Below are positions 1 through 8,298 of a stretch of 64,000 nucleotides of DNA, in pieces; the stretch's first letter is position 1; each line of letters opens with the position of its first letter. The position numbers were made by a program, and so were the translations under genes. The notes beneath the pieces are model-generated. The model made no database searches and had not been told where the DNA came from. It saw nothing but the letters and a program-made list of their open reading frames with translations. The stretch comes from Paenibacillus_AR sp051594765 (GTDB lineage: Bacteria; Bacillota; Bacilli; Paenibacillales; NBRC-103111), in assembly GCF_051594765.1 (NCBI RefSeq), contig NZ_JBPPGJ010000016.1:62001-126000 (forward strand). The letters run 5' to 3'.

Positions 1-21
1 TGAAGCACCGAATCTCCTCAT

Positions 22-50
22 GCACAGGCGCGCGCCTGTGCTTTTTATTT
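22..50 (+). terminator. Rho-independent terminator upstream of hflX
   Basis: A perfect 10-bp inverted repeat without spacer (positions 22-31 and 32-41) is followed by TTTTTATTT. It closes a gene lying left of the window; the TGA at positions 1-3 may be its stop codon. Confidence 0.75.
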
Positions 51-78
51 GGATACCCCCTATGAGGAGGACGATTCT

Positions 79-1353
79 ATGATGGAACCCCAACCCGCCG
101 CCGTTATCGTCGGCGTCGACCGCAATGAGAACAAGGAAACATTCGACTATTCCATGGAGGAGCTGGCCAATCTGTCGCTGGCCTGCGGCGTGATGGTCGC
201 CGGGCAGCTGACCCAACGGCTGGACCACCCGACCCCCTCCCACTACATCGGAGCCGGCAAGGTGCAGGAGCTCTCCGCGATGATGAAGGCCTGCGGGGCC
301 GAGATGGCCATCTTCAATGACGAGCTCTCGCCCTCCCAGATACGGAATCTGGAGGCCTCGCTGCAGTGCAAGGTCATCGACCGGACCCTCTTGATCCTGG
401 ATATCTTCGCCGAACGGGCCCAGACGAGGGAAGCCCAGCTCCAGGTGGAGGTCGCCCGGCTCCAATACATGCTCCCCCGTCTGGTAGGCCTCCGCGAATC
501 CCTCGGCCGGCAGCGAGGCGGAGTAGGCACGAAGAACCGGGGCGCCGGCGAGACCAAGCTGGAGCTGGACCGGCGGAGGATCGAGGCGAAGATCACCGCC
601 CTGAACAAGGACCTGGAGACGCTCGTCTACCAGCGCCAGCTTCAGCGGAAGCTCCGGAAGAAGAACGAAATCCCCGTGGTCTGCCTCGTCGGCTATACCA
701 ACACGGGGAAGTCCACCCTGATGAACGCCCTTCTGGATAGGAGCCGATCCCCCGGCAGCCGCAAGGCAGTCTTCGTCAAGGATATGCTGTTCGCCACGCT
801 CCAGACCCACGTCCGCAGCATGGAACTTCCCGACCGGAAGAGCTTCCTGCTTACGGATACGGTCGGCTTCGTCAGCAAGCTTCCCCACGATTTGGTGAAG
901 GCCTTCCGCTCCACCCTGGAGGAGGTAGCCGAGGCGGATCTCCTGATCCATGTGGTGGACGCCTCCCATCCGGAAGCGGAGCAGATGGCCGCCGTTACGG
1001 AAGAGACGCTGAGGGAGCTGGGGGCGGACGGCATCCCCGTCATCTATGCGTATAACAAATGTGATCTGTGCAGCGGCAAGGCGCTCCCCCCGATGCGGGA
1101 TAACGCCATCCTCTTGTCCGCCAAGCTTCAGTTTGGACTGGAGGAGCTGCTCCAAGCCGTCTCCTCCCGCATCTTCTCGGATTATGTCCGGTGCGAGATG
1201 CTGATCCCCTTCGATCAAGGCCGGCTGGTCACCTACTTCAACGATCATGCGGAGGTGCTGGCGTCCAGCTACGAAGTGGAGGGCACCCGGCTGCAGCTGG
1301 AATGCAAGCGGTCCGACTTCGAGCGGAACCAGGCCTATGTGATCCGAGACTAG
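79..1353 (+). CDS. hflX: GTPase HflX
   Basis: Ribosome-associated GTPase of the HflX family (424 aa from this start), which in other bacteria binds the 50S subunit and splits or rescues stalled ribosomes. The N-terminal HflX domain carries the family stretch with ETKLELDRRRI, followed by a coiled-coil linker and a G domain: P-loop GYTNTGKST (about residue 205), G3 DTVGF (about 260) and G4 NKCD (about 326). The family usually has NAGKS; here it is NTGKS. I chose the ATG at 79 because GAGGAGG lies 8 bases upstream; an in-frame TTG at 49 overlaps the terminator tail and has no ribosome site. It stands alone, with the next gene 73 bp downstream. Confidence 0.95.
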   Translation: MMEPQPAAVIVGVDRNENKETFDYSMEELANLSLACGVMVAGQLTQRLDHPTPSHYIGAGKVQELSAMMKACGAEMAIFNDELSPSQIRNLEASLQCKVIDRTLLILDIFAERAQTREAQLQVEVARLQYMLPRLVGLRESLGRQRGGVGTKNRGAGETKLELDRRRIEAKITALNKDLETLVYQRQLQRKLRKKNEIPVVCLVGYTNTGKSTLMNALLDRSRSPGSRKAVFVKDMLFATLQTHVRSMELPDRKSFLLTDTVGFVSKLPHDLVKAFRSTLEEVAEADLLIHVVDASHPEAEQMAAVTEETLRELGADGIPVIYAYNKCDLCSGKALPPMRDNAILLSAKLQFGLEELLQAVSSRIFSDYVRCEMLIPFDQGRLVTYFNDHAEVLASSYEVEGTRLQLECKRSDFERNQAYVIRD

Positions 1354-1426
1354 CGCAACCTCATTTCCCCTTCCTCGCGCATGGATGCTATGATAGAACC
1401 AGTACAAGAATCCTGGAGGCGATAAG

Positions 1427-2608
1427 ATGTTCTCAGAGAAGATCGTGCGCAATCTCGAAAAATCCTCTTGGATCCGCGCCATGTTCGAGGAAGGCAACCG
1501 GCTGGCCAAGATCCACGGCAGAGACAAGGTGTATGACTACAGCTTGGGCAACCCGTTCGGCGAACCGCCGGCGGAGGTTCAGGAATCCTTGAAGAAGCAT
1601 GTGCTGAGCGGCGAGCCCGGGCTGCATAAGTATATGAGCAACGCCGGCTTCCCCGACGTCTGCGCCCGGATCGCCCGGAGCCTGGAGGAGGAGAGCGGTG
1701 TCCCCCTCGCTGCGGAGCATGTGGTCATGACCGTAGGAGCCGCGGGAGGCTTGAACGTGGTCTTCAAGTCTCTGCTGAACGAAGGCGAAGAGGTGCTGGC
1801 GTTCGCCCCGTATTTTGTGGAATACGGATCGTACGTGGACAACACCGGAGGGCGGCTTGTGGTAGTGCCTGCGGATACCGCCACCTTCCAGCCGAATCTG
1901 GAGGAGCTTGGCCGCAGCATCACCGCCAAGACCAAGGCGGTCATCATCAACTCGCCGAACAACCCGACCGGCGTCGTCTATAGCGAAGACAGCCTGAAGG
2001 CCATGGCCGCCATCCTCGAAGCCAAGGAGCGCGAGTTCGGCACGACCATCTATGTCGTGTCCGATGAGCCTTACAGCAAGGTCATCTATGATGGAGTGAC
2101 GGTGCCGCCGGTCCTCTCCCTGTTCAAGAGCGCGATTATCGTCAACTCCTTCAGCAAGTCTCTCGGCCTGGCCGGGGAACGGATCGGCTATATTGCCGCC
2201 AGCAGCAGGATCGAGGACGTATCCACGCTCATGAAGGCTCTGGCCTACTGCAACCGCACGCTGGGCTTCGTCAACGCGCCCGCCCTGTTCCAGAAGGTCA
2301 TCGCCGATTCCCTGGACGCCAAGGTCGACGTGGAGGATTACCAGGCCAAGCGGGATTTCCTGTATGGACATCTGACTCGGTTAGGGTTCGAGATCATCAA
2401 GCCGGAGGGCGCCTTCTACCTGTTCCCGAAGTCCCTGATTCCCGACGAGGTGGAGTTCGCCAAGATCGCCACCAAGTACAACCTTCTGTTCGTGCCGGGC
2501 TCCGGCTTCGGCTGTCCGGGCTACTTCCGGATGTCCTACTGCGTGCCGTTCGAGATGATCCGCAATTCCATTCCGGCCTTCGAGAAGCTGGTCGAAGAGT
2601 TCAGGTAA
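1427..2608 (+). CDS. Pyridoxal-phosphate aminotransferase, class I/II
   Basis: Fold-type I PLP enzyme of aspartate-aminotransferase type (393 aa, normal length). The substrate-binding NSPNNPTG motif is near residue 178, and the Schiff-base lysine is in SFSKSLGLAGERIGY near residue 243, with the phosphate-binding Arg in the same stretch. C-terminal MSYC is reminiscent of the RxSY substrate-carboxylate motif. A TGGAGG ribosome site lies 8 bases before the ATG. The amino acid used cannot be told from sequence alone. It is probably monocistronic: a terminator follows directly and the next gene is on the other strand. Confidence 0.9.
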   Translation: MFSEKIVRNLEKSSWIRAMFEEGNRLAKIHGRDKVYDYSLGNPFGEPPAEVQESLKKHVLSGEPGLHKYMSNAGFPDVCARIARSLEEESGVPLAAEHVVMTVGAAGGLNVVFKSLLNEGEEVLAFAPYFVEYGSYVDNTGGRLVVVPADTATFQPNLEELGRSITAKTKAVIINSPNNPTGVVYSEDSLKAMAAILEAKEREFGTTIYVVSDEPYSKVIYDGVTVPPVLSLFKSAIIVNSFSKSLGLAGERIGYIAASSRIEDVSTLMKALAYCNRTLGFVNAPALFQKVIADSLDAKVDVEDYQAKRDFLYGHLTRLGFEIIKPEGAFYLFPKSLIPDEVEFAKIATKYNLLFVPGSGFGCPGYFRMSYCVPFEMIRNSIPAFEKLVEEFR

Positions 2609-2617
2609 ACCGATAAA

Positions 2618-2655
2618 GGGCAGGGTTCGTTCCTTTGGAGTGCCCTGCCCCATTT
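2618..2655 (+). terminator. Terminator of the aminotransferase gene
   Basis: GGGCAGGG (2618-2625) pairs with CCCTGCCC (2643-2650), followed by a weak T-rich tail (ATTTATTTG). It lies just after the stop codon. Confidence 0.65.
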
Positions 2656-2676
2656 ATTTGCACGCTCATCTGTGGA

Positions 2677-2707
2677 CAAAAACAAAGCAGCCGGATAACC
2701 CGGCTGC
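2677..2707 (-). terminator. Terminator of cwlJ
   Basis: Read on the minus strand, GCAGCCGG and CCGGCTGC (2687-2707) form a stem followed by TTTGTTTTTG. It lies 20 bp past the cwlJ stop. Confidence 0.75.
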
Positions 2708-2726
2708 CTCATCTCATTCCCGTATG

Positions 2727-3170
2727 CTAGTACAGGCCATACACACTTGCACATTCCTCCGCCGTCGGCTCATAGAAGCAGTGAAGCTTGTACCGTCCTA
2801 CGTGCGGCTGATCGTACCAGGTCGGGGGACAAGGCAGCGGATTGGCCGCCGTTCCCGGGCGGAAGTACCAGAGGGAGAACTTGGCCGGCCAATTCCGCTC
2901 CCCGTTCACCACCCGCCGGGCCAAGCGGCGTTCCCTTTCTCTGGCACGTTCGTAATACATCCCGTGAAGCAGCGCTTCGAAGGCATGCGGCTGGTTGATC
3001 ATCTGTGGAATGGTCCGGAGTCCCTTAAAATCGGAGCAATTGGCCCGAATCCGGTTCATCCCCACATTGCCGACCAGGAGCATGCCATACTCCCCTTCTC
3101 CCACCGCTTCGGCTCGCAGCAACCTCGCCAACATATCGACATCCTGGTTTCTGGCTTTCACGACTGCCAT
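2727..3170 (-). CDS. cwlJ: Spore cortex-lytic hydrolase CwlJ
   Basis: Cell-wall hydrolase of the SleB/CwlJ family (147 aa), which degrades the spore cortex during germination and is normally held in the coat with GerQ. The sequence closely follows the family: N-terminal MAVVKARNQDVDMLARLLRA with the catalytic-region glutamates of AEAVGEGEYG, then GNVGMNRIRANCSDFKGLRT, and C-terminal KFSLWYFRPG and SHCFY-like HCFYEPTAEEC. There is no signal peptide, as expected for a spore protein made in the mother cell. GAGGTGAGCC precedes the ATG. A possible small gene ends 30 bp upstream in the same direction. This gene is the clearest sign that the organism forms endospores. Confidence 0.92.
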   Translation of the reverse strand: MAVVKARNQDVDMLARLLRAEAVGEGEYGMLLVGNVGMNRIRANCSDFKGLRTIPQMINQPHAFEALLHGMYYERARERERRLARRVVNGERNWPAKFSLWYFRPGTAANPLPCPPTWYDQPHVGRYKLHCFYEPTAEECASVYGLY

Positions 3171-3200
3171 CGGCTCACCTCTTTTGATGTTATCGACACA

Positions 3201-3341
3201 TCATATGTAGACGGGGCCAATATATGACATTGGGGCGGGCTTGCGCTGCGGCAAAAGCCAGGATTCGAGCTCGGTTTCCCTGAAGCGTTCGATGCTCTCC
3301 TTCACAAGACGGCGCTCAGAAGCAGACCTCCGGACGGTCAT
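3201..3341 (-). CDS. Possible small protein upstream of cwlJ
   Basis: Reading frame of 46 codons from an ATG at 3341 preceded by GGAG at 7 bases; a longer version could start at the ATG at 3374. The product is charged (ASERRLVKESIERF, then a Trp/Pro-containing C-terminus ending GPVYI). It ends 30 bp before cwlJ on the same strand, so the two could be co-transcribed. I do not recognise a family. Coding status is uncertain: the call rests on strand, position and the ribosome site only. Confidence 0.35.
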   Translation of the reverse strand: MTVRRSASERRLVKESIERFRETELESWLLPQRKPAPMSYIGPVYI

Positions 3342-3405
3342 GGATGCTCTCCAAGCAAGGCCCAAAAAGTTCATCCCCTGTAACAAAAAGTTTGAAACAC
3401 AAAAC

Positions 3406-3432
3406 TTTACAGTCCTTCTCCTGTGGTATAAT
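3406..3432 (+). promoter_or_regulatory. Sigma-A type promoter of the ABC exporter operon
   Basis: A TATAAT box at 3427-3432 is preceded by TGG, giving an extended -10. A TTTACA hexamer at 3406-3411 is a short-spaced -35 (15 bp). It lies about 75 bp before the first ABC gene. Confidence 0.55.
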
Positions 3433-3506
3433 CACGTTAATTTGTTAAGATCTTTATTATTTATGCTGTCAGCAAGACCATACCATCACAGAATTCAGGT
3501 GATCCC

Positions 3507-5282
3507 ATGTTTGAACTGAAGTGGCTGTGGCAGAATCTCGAAGGCAGCCGGGTCCGATACGTCCTGGCGCTCTGTCTCTCGGTGGTGGGCTCTACGCTCA
3601 CGATCGTCAATCCGTACATCAGCCAGCGGATTGTGGATACCTTCATCTCCGGAGACCTGGCGGTGCAGAACCTGACTGAGAAGCGGGGGCTTCTGATTGC
3701 CCTGTGCCTCGGCATGATCGGCTTCTCCCTGCTGCGGACCGGGCTGGCGTATCTGACCACGATGCAATACGAGCAAGCCTCCCAGAACATGCTGTACCGC
3801 ATCCGCATCTATCTGTACAACAAGATCCAAGGGCAGGATATGGAGTATTACGACCATAACCGGACCGGCGACCTGATGACCAAGATGACCGGTGACCTGG
3901 ATATGGTTCGTCACTCCATGGCGTGGATCATCAAGACGATCATCGAATCCGTGACGATCTTCCTAGCTGCGGTCGTCTATTTTTTCACCATTGATGTGGA
4001 ACTGACGTTCTGGCTCCTGATCCTGTCGCCGCCGATCCTGGTCGTCGCTTACCTGTTCGCGAAGCGGGTGCGTCCCATGTACATCGATCTGCGGGCCCGG
4101 CTGTCCCAGCTGAACACCACCACCCAGGAAAATATTGCGGGCAACCGCGTCGTCAAAGCCTTCGCCCGCGAGGAATACGAGATCGAGAAGTTCATGGAGA
4201 AGAACGTCAACTACTCCAAGGCCAACAAGGCGGCCGCCATGGTCTGGCTGGACTTCTTCCCGTATCTCGAGACCTTCGCGCAAGGCTTCAACGTCATTCT
4301 GATGATCGCCGGGGGCATGTTCGTCATGGACGGCCGCATTACCTTCGGCGAATATGCGGCCTTCTCCTCGCTCATCTGGGCCGTCTCCAACCCGATGCGC
4401 AACATCGGCATCATCATCAACGACTTCCAGCGCTTCTTCGCCAGCATGGCCAAGATCATGGAGATCTACTACGCCAAGCCCAACATCGTCAACGAGCACA
4501 AGACCGTCACGAACCGCCGCTACGAGGGCCTGATCCAATTCGACCACGTCAGCTTCCGGTACGACAGCACCATGGTGCTGCAGGACGTAAGCTTCACCGT
4601 GAATCCCGGGGAGACGGTGGCCATCATGGGCTCGACGGGCTCCGGCAAGACCACCGTCGTCAACCTGATCCCCCGCTTCTACGACGTCTCTGCGGGCCGC
4701 GTGCTGGTGGACGGCGTCGACGTGCGGCAGCTGGAGCTGGATGAGCTGCGCGGGAACATCGGCATCGCCACCCAGGATGTGCTCCTCTTCTCCGATACCA
4801 TCGACGGGAACATCGCCTTCGGCGACCCGGAGCTGCCGGAGGAAGCCACGGCGGGCTATGCCGAGCTGGCCGCCGCCCACGACTTCATCACCAAGATGCC
4901 CGAAGGCTACGATACCATCATCGGTGAGCGGGGCGTCGGCCTGTCCGGCGGACAGAAGCAGCGGATCGCGCTGGCCCGGGCTATGGCAGTCCGCCGGCCG
5001 ATCCTGATCCTGGACGACACCACCTCCGCCGTGGACCTGGAGACGGAGGCGCACATTCAGGAGAGCTTGCGCCGGCTGGACTTCCCGTGTACGAAGATCA
5101 TCATCGCCCAGCGCATCTCCACCACGGCCAAGGCCGACCGGATCCTGATCCTGGAGAACGGGAAGCTGATCGAGGAAGGCACCCACGCCGAGCTCCTGGC
5201 GAAGCGGGGCTATTATTACGACGTATTCATGCTTCAGAACGAGGGAATCGGAAGGCAGGTGACCAGCCATGGCCAGGAATAA
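3507..5282 (+). CDS. Heterodimeric ABC exporter, subunit with degenerate ATP site
   Basis: Fused permease/ATPase half-transporter (591 aa): six membrane spans in about residues 15-305, then a nucleotide-binding domain. Walker A is GSTGSGKTT (about 375) and the signature LSGGQKQR is intact (about 479). Walker B reads LILDDTTSAVD, with Asp where the catalytic Glu normally sits, and the switch histidine is Gln (IIIAQRIST). This is the pattern of the degenerate-site subunit in heterodimeric exporters such as TM287/288 and BmrCD. It overlaps the partner gene by 14 bp, indicating translational coupling. The substrate is unknown; multidrug or lipid efflux is plausible by family. Confidence 0.9.
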   Translation: MFELKWLWQNLEGSRVRYVLALCLSVVGSTLTIVNPYISQRIVDTFISGDLAVQNLTEKRGLLIALCLGMIGFSLLRTGLAYLTTMQYEQASQNMLYRIRIYLYNKIQGQDMEYYDHNRTGDLMTKMTGDLDMVRHSMAWIIKTIIESVTIFLAAVVYFFTIDVELTFWLLILSPPILVVAYLFAKRVRPMYIDLRARLSQLNTTTQENIAGNRVVKAFAREEYEIEKFMEKNVNYSKANKAAAMVWLDFFPYLETFAQGFNVILMIAGGMFVMDGRITFGEYAAFSSLIWAVSNPMRNIGIIINDFQRFFASMAKIMEIYYAKPNIVNEHKTVTNRRYEGLIQFDHVSFRYDSTMVLQDVSFTVNPGETVAIMGSTGSGKTTVVNLIPRFYDVSAGRVLVDGVDVRQLELDELRGNIGIATQDVLLFSDTIDGNIAFGDPELPEEATAGYAELAAAHDFITKMPEGYDTIIGERGVGLSGGQKQRIALARAMAVRRPILILDDTTSAVDLETEAHIQESLRRLDFPCTKIIIAQRISTTAKADRILILENGKLIEEGTHAELLAKRGYYYDVFMLQNEGIGRQVTSHGQE

Positions 5283-7044
5283 ATTCGACGTCGACGAGAA
5301 TCTGGAATCCCCCTTTGACATCAAGCACTTCCGGCGGGCCATGGTCTATATCAAGCGGCAGAAGAAGCCGATGATCACCGCCTTCGTGCTCAGCGCGCTG
5401 TCGGCGGCCATCGGGCTGTCCGCGCCGCTCATCATGCAGCACGTGGTCGACGTGACCATTCCCGCCAAGGACGTCCCCTCCCTATGGGGATGGTCGGGGC
5501 TCATGCTCTTGACCATTGTGGTCAGCGTAGTCCTGGCGACCATCCGTTCTCGCATCATGACGGGAGTGGGGCAGGATATCATTTTTGACATCCGGTCGGA
5601 TCTGTTCCGGCATCTGCAGGAGCTGCCCTTCAAGTACTACGACGACCGTCCCCAGGGCAAGATTCTCATCCGGGTCGTCAACTATGTAAACTCCGTATCG
5701 GATGTGCTGTCCAACGGCATCATCAACTTCATTCTCGAGATTGTGAACCTGATCTTCATCGCCGCCTTCATGTTCGCGGTGGACGTACGGCTTTCCTTCG
5801 TCATTCTGGCAGGGCTGCCCGTCTTCCTAGGGGTCATGCTGCTGATCAAGACCGGGCAGCGGCGGGCCTGGCAGGCCGTCTCCAACAAGAGCTCCAACCT
5901 GAACGCCTACACGCAGGAGAGCATCAGCGGCATCGGCGTGACCCAGATCTTCTCCCGGGAGCAGCGCAACGAGAGCATCTTCACACGGCTGTCCGCCAAC
6001 TTCCGCAAGGAGTGGATGCGGGCCCTCCGCTACAATTCGCTGATCCCGTTCACCGTCGACAATCTGGCCACCACCGTCTCGGCACTGATCTATATGGTCG
6101 GCCTCCTGGCGCTGGATCCTAAGGATGTGACCTTCGGCGTCATCCTCGCCATGGGCAGCTATGCAGCCCGCTTCTGGCAGCCGATCCTGAACCTGTCGAA
6201 CCTGTACAACAGCTTCATCAACGGCGTCGCCTACCTGGAGCGCATCTTCGAGACGCTGGATGAGCCGGTGACCGTGGCGGATCTGCCCGGCGCCAAGGAG
6301 CTGCCCCCTGTGCGGGGTCAAGTCACCTTCGACCGCGTCACCTTCGCCTACGATCCGGGGAACAACATCCTGGAGAAGCTGAGCTTCGACGTCAAGGCCG
6401 GCGAAAGCATCGCCCTGGTCGGACCGACAGGCGCCGGCAAGACCACGGTGGTGAACCTGATCTCCCGGTTCTACAACGTTACGGACGGACGGATCCTGAT
6501 CGACGGCCAGGACATCTCCCAGGTAACGCTACGCTCTCTGCGCAGCCAGATGGGCATTATGCTGCAGGACAGCTTCATCTTCTCCGGCACCATTCTGGAC
6601 AATATCCGGTACGGCAAGCTTGACGCCACCGAGGCCGAGATCATCGCTGCCGCCAAGACGGTGCGGGCTCATGATTTTATCCAAGAGTTCGAAGAGGGGT
6701 ACCAGACCGAGGTGAACGAGCGGGGGTCCAAGCTCTCCCAGGGCCAGCGGCAGCTGATCTCCTTCGCACGCACCCTGCTGGCCGATCCGCGCATCCTGAT
6801 CCTGGACGAAGCCACCTCGTCCATCGACGCCAAGACCGAGCGCCTGCTGCAGATGGGCCTGAACGAGCTCTTGAAGGGCCGGACCTCGTTCATCATCGCG
6901 CACCGCCTCTCCACCGTCAAGAATTGCGACCGCATCATGTACGTGTCCGACAAGGGCATCGCCGAATATGGCTCCCACGACGAGCTGATGGCTCGCCGGG
7001 GCCTCTACTACCGGCTCTATACGGCACAGAGAATGGAAGCCTAA
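5269..7044 (+). CDS. Heterodimeric ABC exporter, catalytic subunit
   Basis: Second half-transporter (591 aa) with six membrane spans and an ATPase domain: Walker A GPTGAGKTT (about 385), Walker B ILILDEATSSID with the catalytic Glu (about 511), and switch His in IIAHRLST (about 545). Its signature motif is LSQGQRQL instead of LSGGQ. Together with the Asp and Gln changes in the partner this makes one composite site non-canonical and leaves the other fully active, as known for BmrCD/TM287-288. The ATG lies inside the 3' end of the first gene (14-bp overlap). A terminator follows at 7069. Confidence 0.9.
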   Translation: MARNKFDVDENLESPFDIKHFRRAMVYIKRQKKPMITAFVLSALSAAIGLSAPLIMQHVVDVTIPAKDVPSLWGWSGLMLLTIVVSVVLATIRSRIMTGVGQDIIFDIRSDLFRHLQELPFKYYDDRPQGKILIRVVNYVNSVSDVLSNGIINFILEIVNLIFIAAFMFAVDVRLSFVILAGLPVFLGVMLLIKTGQRRAWQAVSNKSSNLNAYTQESISGIGVTQIFSREQRNESIFTRLSANFRKEWMRALRYNSLIPFTVDNLATTVSALIYMVGLLALDPKDVTFGVILAMGSYAARFWQPILNLSNLYNSFINGVAYLERIFETLDEPVTVADLPGAKELPPVRGQVTFDRVTFAYDPGNNILEKLSFDVKAGESIALVGPTGAGKTTVVNLISRFYNVTDGRILIDGQDISQVTLRSLRSQMGIMLQDSFIFSGTILDNIRYGKLDATEAEIIAAAKTVRAHDFIQEFEEGYQTEVNERGSKLSQGQRQLISFARTLLADPRILILDEATSSIDAKTERLLQMGLNELLKGRTSFIIAHRLSTVKNCDRIMYVSDKGIAEYGSHDELMARRGLYYRLYTAQRMEA

Positions 7045-7068
7045 GCCTTGTCCGCGCAACCTGAAAAG

Positions 7069-7099
7069 ACCCCTGTTCCCAAGCGGAATCAGGGGTCTA
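7069..7099. terminator. Bidirectional terminator between convergent genes
   Basis: AGACCCCTG (7069-7077) pairs with CAGGGGTCT (7091-7099), with an inner TTCC/GGAA pairing. It separates the ABC operon from the convergent glucosaminidase-like gene and can serve both. Confidence 0.65.
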
Positions 7100-7100
7100 T

Positions 7101-8162
7101 CTATTTCGAAGCCGTAATCTCTGCCGGAGCTTCCGTCTCATGCTTCAGCTTCTCAAAAATGGAGGTCACCCCGATCCACCAGTTCGGGTCCTCCGCATAG
7201 CGGGTGTTGAGCCATTGGATGGGATGGACGCCGTCCGGACGGCTCCGGCTGATGGTGAGAATGGTCTGGGAGGCGATCCGCGCGGAATCCGCAATGTCCG
7301 TGTTGTACGTTTCCCAGCTGTGATGCACATTGAACGGGTTGTTCGCGATCTTCTGCGCCCGTTTGCCGTCCTTAGGCACGTAGCCCTGCTCTTGGCCTGT
7401 GATGGCGAAGAGCAGCAGGGGATGGATGTTATGCTCTGCCGCAGCCTGGAGGATCGCGGAAAAATAGGGCTCGTCCCCCAACAGCGACGAGCGGGATTCC
7501 AGCCACTTCCGGAGCTTCTCCTCGTCGATCCGGCGGTAGGCGTATTCGGCCGGCAGGATGCCGGGCGAAGCTTGGGCTCCCTCCAGGGCCTTCGACACCG
7601 GATCGGATGCCGCCATGGATTGTGGAGCATAAGGCCCCTCCTCCGGCCGAGGCCCAAGCGTTAGCGAAGCCAGTACCAGGAGTGTGCAGGCAGCGGCAGT
7701 GATGCGCATCACCCGGCCGGAGCGGATGCCTGCGGTGGGCAGCCGTTCTCCCGGCATATGCTGCAAGATCGCCTGCGGAACAGTCTCCTCCGGCTCCTCT
7801 CCGGACAAGGCCGGCGGATGGACCATGAGCTGGTGCTGCTCCGCCCACGCAGTCAGCTTCCGGATGCCGTCCTCCTCCAGCTTCAGCTCCCGGCAGGCCT
7901 CCAGCACTTGGCCGGACATCAGGGTGAAGCGCTTCTCCAATCCCGCACGCCGCAGCAGCTCCCGGCGCAGCCGGCCCCGCGTCCGATCATCGAAGTCCGG
8001 CAGCTGCCGGTCCACGATCCGGTGCACCGCATCGGCAAGGACCGCCGCCCTCTGGGCAGACGTATACCCGGGATGCTTACGCTCAATATACCGCTTCAGC
8101 CTCAATACGGCTGCATCATCCAACAATATCCGTCCGTTCGGATGCTCCAGTGGCATGGTCAT
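7101..8162 (-). CDS. Membrane-anchored glucosaminidase-like protein
   Basis: Protein of 353 aa. A hydrophilic N-terminal part (about 1-148) is followed by one membrane span (about 150-169, ITAAACTLLVLASLTLG) and a C-terminal domain (about 225-345) resembling peptidoglycan glucosaminidases of the LytG/FlgJ type: a Glu in ITGQEQGY (about 256), then NNPFNVHHSW and a closing DPNWWIGVTSIFEKL typical of these enzymes. The predicted topology puts the enzyme domain outside and about 150 residues in the cytoplasm. The N-terminal part has no recognised fold by eye. I infer a wall-remodelling role; activity is not certain. Confidence 0.7.
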   Translation of the reverse strand: MTMPLEHPNGRILLDDAAVLRLKRYIERKHPGYTSAQRAAVLADAVHRIVDRQLPDFDDRTRGRLRRELLRRAGLEKRFTLMSGQVLEACRELKLEEDGIRKLTAWAEQHQLMVHPPALSGEEPEETVPQAILQHMPGERLPTAGIRSGRVMRITAAACTLLVLASLTLGPRPEEGPYAPQSMAASDPVSKALEGAQASPGILPAEYAYRRIDEEKLRKWLESRSSLLGDEPYFSAILQAAAEHNIHPLLLFAITGQEQGYVPKDGKRAQKIANNPFNVHHSWETYNTDIADSARIASQTILTISRSRPDGVHPIQWLNTRYAEDPNWWIGVTSIFEKLKHETEAPAEITASK

Positions 8163-8270
8163 CGTTCTTGTATCCGTCCATTTGATCTAGGATACCGTTA
8201 TTCTACCATATTACGGAAGTCAGGTGTGTGAGAAAGGCAACAAAAGGGCTTCTCCGCGGGCTGTATTCCC

Positions 8271-8298
8271 TCACCGGAATTCCTTCACCGGAATTCCT
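8271..8298. repeat. 14-bp perfect tandem duplication at the nrnB stop codon
   Basis: TCACCGGAATTCCT occurs twice in direct succession (8271-8284 and 8285-8298). The stop codon of the minus-strand DHH gene (8285-8287) falls at the start of the second unit. It looks like a simple slippage duplication. Confidence 0.8.

Noticed and set aside
3963..5342. Long open frame of 459 codons on the minus strand opposite the ABC genes
   Set aside because: It is the antisense of two clear ABC genes, has biased low-complexity composition (many Asp, Gly, Val, His) and no ribosome site. GC-rich third positions create such frames.
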